Assembly (NCBI GenBank): GCA_963921195.1
Contig: OY992537.1
Location: forward strand, 35,325,410-35,389,409
Source: Pegoplata infirma
Taxonomy: Eukaryota > Arthropoda > Insecta > Diptera > Anthomyiidae
Direction: 5' to 3'
Length of the DNA: 64,000 bases
In this document: in pieces, positions 47,420-58,369 of the stretch
Numbering within the stretch: position 1 is the first letter of the stretch
How the letters are laid out: the number at the start of each line of letters is the position of its first letter
The notes under the pieces: model-generated
The model's database searches: none
Seen by the model: only the letters and a program-made list of their open reading frames with translations
What the model was told of the DNA's origin: nothing
Translations under genes and position numbers: made by a program

Positions 47420-47689
47420 TTTTATAACTAATTTTTCTCTATTTTTATAATTAAATTAAAACTTTGTTTGGTAACAAATCACAAATCATGGTCGCAAAAT
47501 GTAAATACAGATGATTTTTTAGAGATGGTATTTTTAGGGGTAAACTTATCGATAACTTTATCATGGACAAATCGACTAAAAACAAGATACATGCGAATAG
47601 GAAATCATGTAACGGTCATTAGTGATGGGTACTTTGAACTTCAAAAAACCGCCTTTAAAAATAGAGATGGCTTTATACAAAAATTATGT
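47420..47689. other. 5' flank of the RCC1L-like gene
   Basis: Contains the 5' UTR and presumably the promoter of the minus-strand gene. No TATA box at a fixed distance or other motif could be assigned. The plus-strand open frame 47468-47749 is not supported. Confidence 0.35.
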
Positions 47690-48130
47690 AACGTCCGGAT
47701 ACTTCCCGGTTTTAGCAACAGTATCTGTTTATATACTGTAATAGAATAAAGAAAGTGCTATAAATATTGGTGCTAAAAACGGGTATTAGCTTCAAAAAAC
47801 CGTTTTTAGCATCATTTTCTGTTTGGTGCTAAAAACGGGTATATTGGTGCTAAAAACGGGTATTAGCTTCAAAACCCCGTTTTTAGCATCATTTTCTGTC
47901 AATATTCTGTAATATAATAAAGAAAGTGCTTAAAATATTGAAAAGGGGGAAACGGCATTTTAGTAGTTAATGAATATATTGCTTGGATTAAAAGGGTTTT
48001 CTAAGGGCCTATCCAATGACTTGGCAAATTTAATACCCTCTTCTAAGATACAGCTTTCTTTATTCTATTACAGTATATTGACAGAAAATGCTGGTAAAAA
48101 CGGTTTTTAGCTATACGTGAGATTAGGGTA
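47690..48130. repeat. Fragments of the TACCCTATTCACAC MITE upstream of the gene
   Basis: Pieces of the palindromic MITE (tactgtaatagaataaagaa, gctaaaaacgggtattagc, ttattctattacagtatatt) lie at 47705-47790, 47800-47945 and 48050-48132, partly duplicated. They are 270-700 bp upstream of the gene start. Confidence 0.6.
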
Positions 48131-48230
48131 TAAGGCCATGTTCACACTACAAGAACTTACCATGGTAAGTTGAGATGATTTTGCAATTTTTCTTTATGCT
48201 AGTACAATTTGATATGATTTTGTAAATCAC
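48131..48230 (+). mobile_element. GGCCATGTTCACAC MITE, left part (right part at 51582-51645)
   Basis: taaggccatgttcacactac ... gattttgtaaatcac stops at the TA where the 3.3-kb element enters and resumes at 51582 (tgtgattttgttcaaagg ... ctagtctgtatacag). Together the halves equal the intact copy 56196-56356. Other copies lie at 48522-48680 (inverted, inside the inserted element) and 62037-62205 (inverted). Confidence 0.75.
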
Positions 48231-48521
48231 TACACCCAAAAAAAACAATTGTGAAATTATTTAATTTCAGGGTATAATTTACCTAAGATTTTTCGCAGGA
48301 ATCCAACTTGAAAAGTATCTTTGCATATTACCCGAATCAACTTAGGTAAACTTACAAAATGCATTTAATACCAAATTCGCATTTATTTTTTTAAACATGT
48401 TTAAACACTTAAACATGTTTAAATTTAAACTTATTAATGTGCATAAACATGTTTAAGTGCTTAAACTAGTTTAAAAATATGAATGTGAATATGGCATAAG
48501 CATTATTTCAAATTTAATACT

Positions 48522-48680
48522 GTATACAGACTAGCGTGATTTTAAAATCACTATGTGATTTTCCTTTGAACAAAATCACATAGTGATTTACAAAATCATC
48601 TCAAATTGTACTAGCATAAAGAAAAATTGCAAAATCATCTCAACTTACCATGGTAAGTTCTTGTAGTGTGAACATGGCCT
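48522..48680 (-). mobile_element. GGCCATGTTCACAC MITE, nested inverted copy
   Basis: ctgtatacagactagcgtga ... gtagtgtgaacatggcctt is the reverse complement of the family. It sits inside an element that itself interrupted another copy of the same family. Its inner hairpins (cttaccatggtaag, atcacatagtgat) are typical. 160 bp. Confidence 0.75.
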
Positions 48681-48919
48681 TATTTTGTTTATTTAGCCAC
48701 TATATTTAAATAAATGGTACAGTTTGATTGGTCAAATAACGTATTTTTTTATTTTGATTTAAAACTTTTATATATCCCCTTCCATACAAAATGCTCAATA
48801 TTATAAATTTTAATTACATTTATTTTTAATATTTTTTTTAATATAAAGGACAATTTTATAATAAAATATAAATACTAACAAGCTTAAAATACATACTTAG
48901 CATGATCAGTGACAACTTA

Positions 48920-50960
48920 ATTTTTCTATAGAAACTTTCTTAAAGACAATTTTTCTATAAAAAAAAAGACAATTCTTCTTGAGAAAATTTCTGACAGACA
49001 ATTTTTCTATAGAAACTTTCTGAAAGACAATTCTTCTATAGAAAATTTCTGAAAGACTATTTTCTATAAAAAATTTCTAAAAGACAGATTTACTATAGAA
49101 AATTTTTAACAGACAATTTTTTTAAAAAATTTCTCAAAGACAATTCTTCTATAGAAAATTTCTAATAGACAATTTTTCTATAGAAAATTTTTCAAGAACA
49201 ATTTTTTTATAGAAAATTTCTGAGAAATAATTTTTCTACAGAAAATTTCTGAGAAATAATTTTTTTACAGAAAATTTCTGAAAGAAAATACTCCTATAGA
49301 AAATTTCTTCAAGTAAAATTTTCTATAGAAATTTTCTCAAAGACAATTCTTCTATAGCAAATTCCTGAAAGACAGTTTTTCTATAGAAACTTTCTGAACG
49401 CCAATTTTTCTATAGAAAATTTCTGAAAGAAAATTTTTCGATAGAAAATTTCTGGTTTACAATTTTTCTATAGAAAATTTCTGAAAGATAATTTTTCTAT
49501 AGAAAGTTTTTGACGACAATTTTTCTATAGAAAACTTTTTCAAGCCAATTTTTTTATAGAAAATTTCTATAAAAAATTTCTCAAAGACAATTTTTCTATA
49601 TTCTATAGAAAATTTCTTAAAGACAATTTTTCTATAAAAACTTTCTCAAAGACAATTTTTAAATAGAAAATTTTTCAAATACATTTTTTCTATAGAAAAT
49701 GTCTTAAAGGCATTTTTTCTATAGAAAATTTTTGAAAGACAATTTTTCATAGAAACTTTTTTGTAAATAAAATTTCTTTAAGTTTTTCTATAGAAAATTA
49801 TTCTGTAAAAAATTTCATAAAAACAACTTTTCTTTATTTTTTTTTAGAAAGTATCTATAGAAAAATTGTCTTTCAAAAATTTTCTATAGAAAATTGGCTT
49901 TCAGACATTTCTAGAGAAAAATTGTCTTTAAGAAATTTTCTATGGAAAAATTGACTTTGAGAAATTTTTAAAGAAAAATTGTCTTAATACATATTTTCTA
50001 TAGAAAAATTGTATGAGAAATTTTTTATAAAAAATTGTATTTAAAAAAATTTTTATAGAAAACTTGTCTTTAAGAAATTTTCTATAGAAGAATTGTCTTT
50101 CAGAAATTTTCTATAAAAAAATTGTCTTTGAGAAATTTTTATACAAAAATTGTTTTTAGAGATATTTTCTATAGAAATATTGCTTGAAAATTTTTTTACA
50201 AAAAAATTGTCTTTCAAAAAATTTTCTAAAGAAAAATTGTTTTTCAGAAATTTACTATAGAAAACCATCTTTCAGAAATTTTGTATAGAGAAATTGACAA
50301 TAAGAATTTTTTTATAGAAAAATTTTCTTTAGTTATTTTTTATAGAAAAAGTGCCTTTGTGAAATTTTCTATATACAAATTTTCTTTGAGAAATTTTTTT
50401 CTGGGAAATTTTCTATAGAAAAATTGTCTGAGAAATTTTCTATAGAACAAATGTTTTTGAGAAATTTTTTAATGTTTTAAGAAACATTTTTATAAAAAAA
50501 ATTTTAAGTTTCTGAGACTTTTTTTCTATAGAAAAAATTTCAAATCCTAAGATATTTTTAGAAATATTGTCAGATTCTTTGTTATTTGTTCTATAGAAAA
50601 ATTCTGTAATTCTGAGAATTTTTTTCTATAGAAAAATTCTCTATTTCTGAGAAATTTTTTCTATAGAAAAAGTCTTGTATTTTGAGACAATTTTTCTATA
50701 AAAAATGTCATAAATTCTTAAACAATTTTTCTAAAGAAAAAAACTCAGATTCTGACACAATTTTTCCACAGAACAAATTTTAGATTCTGTGACAATTTTT
50801 CTACAGAAAAAGTCTCAGGTTCTGGTACAATTTTTTAATAGAAAAAATCTTAGATTCTAAGACAATTTTTCTTTAGAACAATTTTCATATTCTGAGACAA
50901 TTGTTCTATAGAAAGTACCATATTGTGAGACTATTTTTTTAAAGAATTTTTTCTGTAGAT
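48920..50960. repeat. TTTCTATAGAAA satellite array 2, with a polarity switch
   Basis: 48920 to about 49830 repeats about 31-bp units reading ttctatagaaaatttctgaa, agacaattt. From about 49850 to 50480 the units run in the opposite orientation (aaattgtctttcagaaattt). From about 50480 to 50960 they change to the longer type with tctgagac. Units differ by 10-30%. The array is entirely inside the element 48233-51579. Confidence 0.85.
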
Positions 50961-51210
50961 GCTGAATTATCACTAACCGGAATCTGCAATCAAAAACCTT
51001 AAGTCATTTTCTGGATCTGCTTTGATGTCTACTATTTAACCAACACTGCGAACCGGAGACCAATTGTTTTATGTTTTTTATGGCGTTCCTTAAAATTTAA
51101 ACTGCCTACATTGGGTGGAGATTCCAAGTAATGTATTTTTACAAGTTCCGTGGCGGATGCCGCAAATGTTCGGATAAACCACCACCGTCTGCAACTGAAA
51201 GTTAATATTT
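50961..51210. other. Low-repeat segment inside the satellite-bearing element
   Basis: About 250 bp of higher complexity and G+C (ccggaatctgcaatcaaaaa, gttccgtggcggatgccgca). The minus strand has a frame of about 50 codons with protein-like composition but no recognised domain. It may be captured host DNA or a unique part of the element. Confidence 0.35.
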
Positions 51211-51644
51211 TGGTTAATATACGTTTATCAAATATATAAACACATTATTTTTGCTTACCTTTTTAATTAATTAAATAAATAAGTTCCTCATACGTATATT
51301 TTATAAAAAATTAAAGACAATTTGTTGTCAATGTGTTGTTTACAATGTGGCATTAATATGTCGACTTTATCGAATTAAATTTATTTATATTTATAAAAAA
51401 AACTTAGGTAAAAGATTCAAGTTTGTGTATGTTAAATTTAATATTGTAAACAATGCTATTTTACAAAATAAATGTCATATACAATTTAGTTAAAACTTGA
51501 GCAATTTCTTGAACTCAATATAAAAAAAAATTTACCTAAGTCACATTAGACTGTTTAACACTAGTTATTTTTTTGGGTGTATGTGATTTTGTTCAAAGGA
51601 AAATCACATAGTGATTTTAAAATCACGCTAGTCTGTATACAGTA

Positions 51645-51906
51645 TAATATTCATTTTCACACGGACAGCTAAAAACCGTTTTTAGCAACAATATTTTTAG
51701 CACTTTTTTATTCTATTACAGTATATTGACAGATAATGTGTCTAAAAATGGTTTTTGGCTGTACGTGTGAACAGGGTATAATACCCTATTCACACGTACA
51801 GTATTAAATCATTTTTAGCAGCAATATTTTTAGCACTTTCTTTATTCTATTACAGTATATTGACAGAAAATGCTAAAAATAATTGCTAAAGTGTAAATAG
51901 GGTATA
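51645..51906. mobile_element. Two TACCCTATTCACAC MITEs in tandem
   Basis: The first copy (51645-51781) has a diverged left end (attcattttcacacggacag) and a small deletion. The second (51781-51905) has lost most of its right arm before gtgtaaatagggta. They share the boundary ggtataataccc, as in the cluster at 42683-43290. Confidence 0.7.
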
Positions 51907-53248
51907 AGGCCTCTACAGACGATTCAATATTATGTAACATAGAGTAACGCTCCGGATACACCAACATAAAATTGTAGATAACATAAGAGATAACGTCGGC
52001 AGAATTTTTTTGTATTTTCATTTTATCCCAGCAAAAAAAAATCGAAGTGGTGCAAAAAGAATAAGTGATTCACTACATACATAGTAGCTATATGTGCCGA
52101 TCTTCATATTCCATAAGAAGTACTTTTATAAGCACTTCCAAAACTGCTAAAAAAAATGCCAATAATAACAACTTTCACCAGTTCTTTCCTCAATGATTTA
52201 GAAGTACCATTTTCATATGTGTTTACAAATGCAATTGAAAAGTACAAATTTGTGGCACTTAAGTATTGGATTTGTTTTGTTGAATATTTTTTTTTATAAT
52301 TTTATCTGATTTAATAAAAAGTTAAATTTTATAAATGAATTAACTTGATATGCCGCAAAAGCGAATTTGTTATGTAAATTATGTTATAAAAAAATACAGT
52401 TTCCAGATTTTTGTCAAAATTACCAAATGACTCAAGAAGTGCTAAAAAGATAATATACGATATCTGATTTAAAATGAGAGAATTACTTTTTTTTATCTCT
52501 TCATTTTATTTATTCGATGTTTTTTTTAACTACATGTATAAAAACATTTTTTTTTTTATAATTTTTGGAGTTGTTTTGTAAATTATGTACAAAAAAAACA
52601 ATAAAAAGTTTCCAGATTATGGTAAAAATCAAATGACTTAAAAAGTGCTTAAAGGGCTAAAAAAGATAACCAAAAAAAGGTGGTAGCCTTTAAAAAAGGG
52701 CTGAATTATAGCCACAAAATGACTAAAAACTCTTCTAAACATTAGGGTATTCAATTAATCGAGGTTTTGGTTTAATCGGCTAATCGGGCAAATAATTAAT
52801 CGCACTTAAAAAATTATGTTAGTAAAATCAACTGAAAATGTCAGTTAAAATAACTACTTTGTAAGTTGTTTTGGGGTCAACTACTTTTTCAGTTAAATCA
52901 ACTAACAATGTTAGTTATTTTAACTGACAAAAAACAACTGACTTATGTAGTAAAAACTACTTACATTTGTAGTCAAAACAACTAAAATGTAGTAAAAATA
53001 AAAAAATCAATATATAATTTTTTTTTTCAAAATATTTTTCAGAAAAAAAAATTGAAGACCAAATTTTTTCCAAGTTTTTTTTTTAAAAAAAGTTGTGAAA
53101 AATAAAAATAACGAAATTTTTTTTTTTTTGGAAAAAAACTTTAAAACTTTTCAGAGATAAAATAAATAAAATTAACTACTTTAAATAACTGTTACTACAT
53201 CACAGTACTTTTTTGTTAGTTGTTCAAAAAAACGACTTAAACTAACTA

Positions 53249-54379
53249 CACAGTAAAAAGTTTTGGGTTAATTTTAATTCCTAGCTGGTGTGTATATATA
53301 TCAAAGACAAAAAGAATTAAATTTATTCCTTTAAAAGTGTACTTTTAAAGAGATAAAAAGAGAATGAGAGAGTGGCTTTTTAACCTTTTTTTGGTGTTAA
53401 AATAATTCCCAAATAGTCTTATTAATGTAAACAATTGTATACCTAAACGGGTGTTAATTTTAATCTAGGCAGGACTAAAATTAGTACCCCTTTCATAAAA
53501 TTTACCCAAAAATAAATAAAACAAAAGGTTATGTTTTTTTTAATATTTTTGTGTATTGAATAAATAAGAAGACAAAATACAGATCAAATACCTGAATAAA
53601 GTTAAAATGAAGAGGAATGTTGATGCATTTTTCACCCAAACTCAGTAAAACTACATGGATAAGTGATAATTCTTCTATATTACGAAATCATTCCTGGGGG
53701 TCTTCCAAATCAATTTCGGCACGGTTTGTTGATGTCGTTCCATCAAAAAGAAACAAAAGCAGCTGCTGGATCAGTATTGTGTAATTAATTATTTATGGAA
53801 GGTTTTCAAAGTTAATGAATGTACTGCCCGATCAAAAATTCCAGTCTCTGCCTTCTGCTTTAAGATTCAGCTGGTCTAAAAGTAAGGTTAAACAAAAATT
53901 AATTAAAAACGATTGCAAAACGTTTGTAGTCAATACTTACTTGATAATTATATTCCGGTCGGAATCCAAACTTCACTTGCTGGATCACAAATTTTGATAA
54001 CATAAAATTATCTATAAATTTTTATTTTTCCGTACATTGCAAACATTTTGCAACACTTTCATTGAATGAATATTTTTTTTTTTGCTCACTCAATACAACA
54101 GCTGTTTTTAATTCCTTGTTCAGTGTTTATTTTAAACTTAATGAAATACAATTGTTGATGACGTTTGACGTTTATTTTTTATTAGTTTTTTAAGAGAGAA
54201 ATTTAATTATTTTTTGGCATTAAAATAAAACTAAAAGAAATAACATAAAGAAAAAAAAAATTTAATTCCTATATGGTTTAACATATAAACCATTTCGGAT
54301 TTAACTTTCAATTTAATTCCAAGGTTGTTTAAAATATCTTGCGATAGGTTTTAAATTTAACCCAAAACTTTTTACTGTG
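53249..54379. mobile_element. TA-flanked element CACAGTAAAAAGTTTTGGGTTAA
   Basis: Left end cacagtaaaaagttttgggt, right end acccaaaactttttactgtg, a perfect inverted repeat, with TA at 53247-53248 and 54380-54381. The left region repeats taattcc/aatttta blocks and the right region repeats aaccatttcgga and ttaaattt. The interior (53600-54000) is single-copy in this window. A 60-codon plus-strand frame (53815-53997) has no domain. 1.13 kb. Confidence 0.7.
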
Positions 54380-54384
54380 TAATA

Positions 54385-54826
54385 CTATGTTTAGACCAAA
54401 CAAAAACTAACTTGTTTTTGGCAAAAAAGCATTTTGGAAAACCAAACTGTTTACACCGAATAAAAAGAGTTTTTGTTTGTCAAATCAAATTATTTATTTT
54501 CTAAATTCACAAAAAAACACAAAATTATAATAGCCACACGTTATTAAAAAAATTAAATTACACTTTTATTTACTTTTTTAAAGGATTTGAATATTAATTT
54601 CACAAAAAAACAAATATTTTTATTTTGACATTCGTTTTTACCAAAAGAAAATTGAAAAAAACATTCACACTGAATTAATAGTAGCATTGACTAGAACCTA
54701 AATTCTAGTTTTTGTCCAGTTTTAGTTGGCAACGCAGTTTTTAAATTGTATGGAAAATTTATGTAGTTTTTGCCAAAAACCAAAAAAATATTCAAAAACA
54801 AGTTGTTTTCGTTGGTGTAAATACCG
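54385..54826 (+). mobile_element. Solo MITE CTATGTTTAGACC (unit of the 15-16 kb palindrome)
   Basis: Starts ctatgtttagaccaaacaaa and ends cgttggtgtaaataccg, with TA before and after. About 442 bp. More than 95% similar by eye to each arm of 15057-15944. Its two ends form an imperfect inverted repeat (gtttagaccaaacaaaaact against gtatttacaccaacgaaaac). Confidence 0.7.
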
Positions 54827-56195
54827 TATAACAGAAATAGTTGTTTGATATTTTTCATACAAAAACAACTGACTTTGTAGTTGAAAACAACTAACTACTG
54901 TAAAATATACAAATAACTAACATGTAGTAACTTACATAATTTTCTGAGTGCGGGGTTGAGATTTAATCGGTTAATAATCGGATAAATTTGAATTATTCGG
55001 TTAACCGAATAATAAAAATTTTAATTGAATATAAAACTAAGAACTCTATGTACTTTTAAGAATTTTATTAATTTTATTTAAAATAAATCTTTATCCGATA
55101 TGGCGAAGCTCTATAATGTTAGCCCAAATAAAGATTTTTTGTATGGCACCCTGAAAATTTACCCTAAAATTGATACCCAAATTGATGCCGGGCTTAGATG
55201 CACCTCTAATAGAGTTTCGAATTCGGTACTATTATATATCAACAAGACAAATTGGTTGGTTTGTTTTGTTTTCTTTTATTTTTTAGGGCCGAAATTGCAA
55301 TAATTTTATCGGTCGATATCTCCGTAATGAAAAAAGATATCTTAAGGATTGCAAAAGTAATTTGAAGAATAAGTGAAGTATTTTTAGATGTGCTAAACTA
55401 ATTATACATCATAAAATAATTCTCGGTTTTATAAGGTCCCGAACATTGCGAATATCTGAGTTAATGCAGTACTGTCAATCGAAAATCTAAATATCTCAAA
55501 AAAAGATAAATCCCTTCTAAGGCCAGATTCGGATTAAGCGCATGAAAAACTATTAGAAAAATATATACATCCACATTTAATTAATAATTCCTATTAGCTA
55601 AACTAAATTATTAAAAACATCGATTTAATCTTAACAATTTCAAGTCTAAATATTACATAATAAATATTATACATTGTTAAAAATATCGTTTTGGTTTTAA
55701 TTATTATTAGTGTAAATACTAAAAAAAAAAAATCTTAAAATCAATCCCAAAAAGTCATGAAATATGTACTTATCAAGAAGTGATGAAAAAATCACTTCTA
55801 AATCACCATATAAAAATTACATAATCACATCCAAAATGCCAAGAAATATATACTTCTAAAGAAGTGATGAAAAAAGCACTTCCAAAAGGTCAAGTTATAT
55901 TAACATCCCGATCACTACTTCAGAAGTTGTGATAAAGATGTTAATATATATGTACATACTAAACACTAGTGATATTGTGTGTCACGCCCATATAAAATTC
56001 ATCAGTGTTTCAGCTGAAGAAGAAGTACATCTGGTTCATAAGTTGTGGTGAATTTTGTAGTGAATGGTAAGCTCTTTTTTTGCTGGGATGTTAAAGGGTG
56101 GTGTAATCGTAATTTATGTTAACTCATTTTTTTCAGGAATTTGTTGATGAAGGTCGTTTGGATTTTATTTTTTATTTATTTTTTTAATACATATA

Positions 56196-56356
56196 AGGCC
56201 ATGCTCACACTACAAGAACTTACCATGGTAAGTTGAGATGACTTTGAAATTTTTCTTTATGCTATTACAATTTGAGATGATTTTGTAAATCACTATGTGA
56301 TTTTGTTCAAAGGAAAATCACATGGTGATTTTAAAATCACGCTAGTCTGTATACAG
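56196..56356 (+). mobile_element. GGCCATGTTCACAC MITE, intact copy
   Basis: aggccatgctcacactacaa ... cgctagtctgtatacag, flanked by tata on both sides (56192-56195, 56357-56360). Internal hairpins are cttaccatggtaag and aaatcac...gtgattt. It occupies the H2/H3 joint of duplicate A. Confidence 0.75.
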
Positions 56357-56612
56357 TATAACACATTTTTTTTAATTAAAAAGCTTTAATTTAACGTTAT
56401 TTAGTTACGTTCTTTCAAAAAACCACATTTATTAATTATAAAACGAATGTTTTTTGTGAATTTGTATTTTTCCAAAATGTCGCCATCAACAAACTCATGA
56501 ATTTGACGTTTCTTATGTTAACATAATTGTTACGCTCCGGATACACCAACATAAAATTGTAGATAACATAAGAGATAACGTCGGCAGAATTATTTTGTAT
56601 TTTCATTTTATG

Positions 56613-57895
56613 CACCGAAAAAATTCCCCAGTTAGATAGTTACGAAAATTCTTAGTTGATTTGAAATAAATTTAAAATAACTGTGTTAGTTACGAACAAC
56701 TGGGTTTTCAATTAATTAAAACTATCTATCAGTTACCCTGTTAATAATATTTTATTTATTTGTTTACATATTTCAAAAATCAACATCGTTTTTATAAAAA
56801 CAAAAAAGGAAAAAAAGCACAAACGGATTTTTATTTTTAAATTGTAAGTTTTATTTGCTAATTTGTGTCTTTTCTTTATTAAAAAAATAAACAAATAATT
56901 TTTTCAGATGGAGGAGAAATGGAAATATGCACTTAGAAAATTATGTAAGTTACTACATGTTAGTTGTTTGTATATTTTACAGTAGTTAGTTGTTTTCAAC
57001 TACAAAGTCAGTTATTTTTGGATGAAAAATATCAAACAACTATTTCTGTTAGTTATTTTAAGTCGTTTTTTTGAATAACTAACAAAAAAGTACTGTAATG
57101 TAGTAACAGTTAATTAAAGTAGTAAATTTTATTTTCTTTATTTCTGAAAAATTTTCTAAGTTTTTTCCAAAAAAAATAAATTTTCGTTTTTTATTTTTCA
57201 CATTTTTTTTTTTTTTTTTAAAACTTGGAAAAAAATTTGGTCTTAAATTTTTTTTTTTCTGAAAAATTTTTTGGAAAAAATTAATATTGTTTATTTTATT
57301 TTTACTACATATCAGTTGTTTTGACTACAAATGTTAGTAATTTTTACTACATAAGTCAGTTGTTTTTTGTCAGTTAAAATAACTAACATTGTTAGTTGAT
57401 TTAACTGAAAAAGTAGTTGACCCCAAAACAACTTACAAAGTAGTTATTTTAACTGACATTTTCAGTTGATTTTACTAACATAATTTTTTGAGTGTGTAAG
57501 CAGACTGGCGTCGAGAATTTGGTGTTCTGAAAATGGAATGTAATTGTTCAAAACTTGGTCACTTATGGTTTTTGCAATGTAATACTTCCTAATAAAATCT
57601 TAAAATAATTAAATAATGTGTAAAAAATAAAAAATCTTTTGTTTAATGGTGAAATTAAAAAAAAAAAATAGCGGTTATTTGTATTTATAAACCAGTTATT
57701 ACCAACTATTTTCAACCATTTTACAAATTTAACTGATATGCTGTTGCCAGTAACTGGAAATTCAGTTAAATTCAAAATTGTTTATGAAATTAGTTACCAT
57801 CAACCGAGTGAAAACAACTGGGGCTCAGTTAGGTGTATTTTAACTGGGACTTAGTTAAATTCTTAGTAGCCAGTAACTGGGAAATTTTTTGGGTG
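56613..57895. mobile_element. Element with CACCGAAAAAATTCCCCAG ends
   Basis: Left end caccgaaaaaattccccagt, right end actgggaaattttttgggtg, with TG on each side (56611-56612, 57896-57897). Subterminal regions repeat cagttactg, agttattt and aactgg blocks on both sides. A CACTTAGAAAA element (56930-57494) is nested in it. 1.28 kb; no transposase. Confidence 0.65.
56930..57494. mobile_element. CACTTAGAAAATTATGT-family element, simple copy
   Basis: Left end cacttagaaaattatgtaag, right end cataattttttgagtg, with TG on both sides (56928-56929, 57495-57496). About 565 bp of inverted gttagtt/aactaac repeats with poly-T in the centre. Joining the host flanks gives a short frame starting ATGGAGGAGAAATGG after a ttttcag acceptor-like site, which might be a relic of an exon. 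Confidence 0.65.
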
Positions 57896-58369
57896 TGTTA
57901 AAGGGTGGTGTAATCGTAATTTATGTTAACTCATTTTTTTTCAGGAATTTGTTGATGAAGGTCGTTTGGATTTTATTTTTTTAATACATACACACAAAAA
58001 AAAATCAAGGTAATATTACCTAAAAACATAGTATAACTTTATCTAAGTGCCAAGATAACATAGAGCCTACAAAGTTTTTAGACAATATTACTAAAAAGCC
58101 AAGGTGATTTTAAAAAAAATTTTATGTTCGAAAAATTAACTATGCTTTTAGGAAATATTCCAACTAAACTTTGTAAGCTTTACAAAATTTTGAAAATAAA
58201 TATTTATACATAAACTTTGGTAGTTTATGTATTTTATTTTGTTAAAAAGCAAATTATAAATAATTCCACCCTCAAATAAAAAAGTTAATTGATTTTATTA
58301 TGGTTTTATTTGTAAAAACTATTTTTTTTAATTGCAAATTACAATTGTTGTTTATCTTTAAAGAATATT

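Larger units (their letters stand above)
48233..51579. mobile_element. 3.3-kb TA-flanked element CACCCAAAAAAAAC carrying satellite DNA
   Basis: Left end cacccaaaaaaaac, right end tttttttgggtg, flanked by TA (48231-48232, 51580-51581). The pre-insertion site is given by the intact MITE at 56196-56356 (aaatcactatgtgatttt). Contents in order: an AT-rich left end with ttacctaag, a hairpin of aaacatgtttaa repeats (48380-48480), an inverted MITE (48522-48680), a 2-kb satellite array (48920-50960), a 250-bp low-repeat segment (50960-51210), and the right end (51300-51579) with ttacctaag. No transposase. Confidence 0.75.
52803..54950. mobile_element. CACTTAGAAAATTATGT-family element, copy with nested inserts
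   Basis: Left end cacttaaaaaattatgttag, right end cttacataattttctgagtg, with CG on each side (52801-52802, 54951-54952). It corresponds, inverted, to 56930-57494, but is lengthened by two inserts (53249-54379 and 54385-54826) placed next to each other between cttaaactaac and acagaaatag. Its arms carry gttagttattttaactga repeats. Confidence 0.65.
52027..56087. mobile_element. 4-kb composite element with CCCAGCAAAAAAA ends
   Basis: Left end cccagcaaaaaaaa, right end tttttttgctggg. The host joint (cattttat|gttaaag) indicates a 2-bp AT duplication. Subterminal regions repeat agtgatgaaa/tcacttc and agaagt blocks. The middle holds an AATCG-rich element broken by 52803-54950. A plus-strand open frame at 55100-55303 (containing YNVSPNKDFLYGTLKIYPKID) has reasonable composition but no recognised family. 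The ends resemble 2960-4897. Confidence 0.6.
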
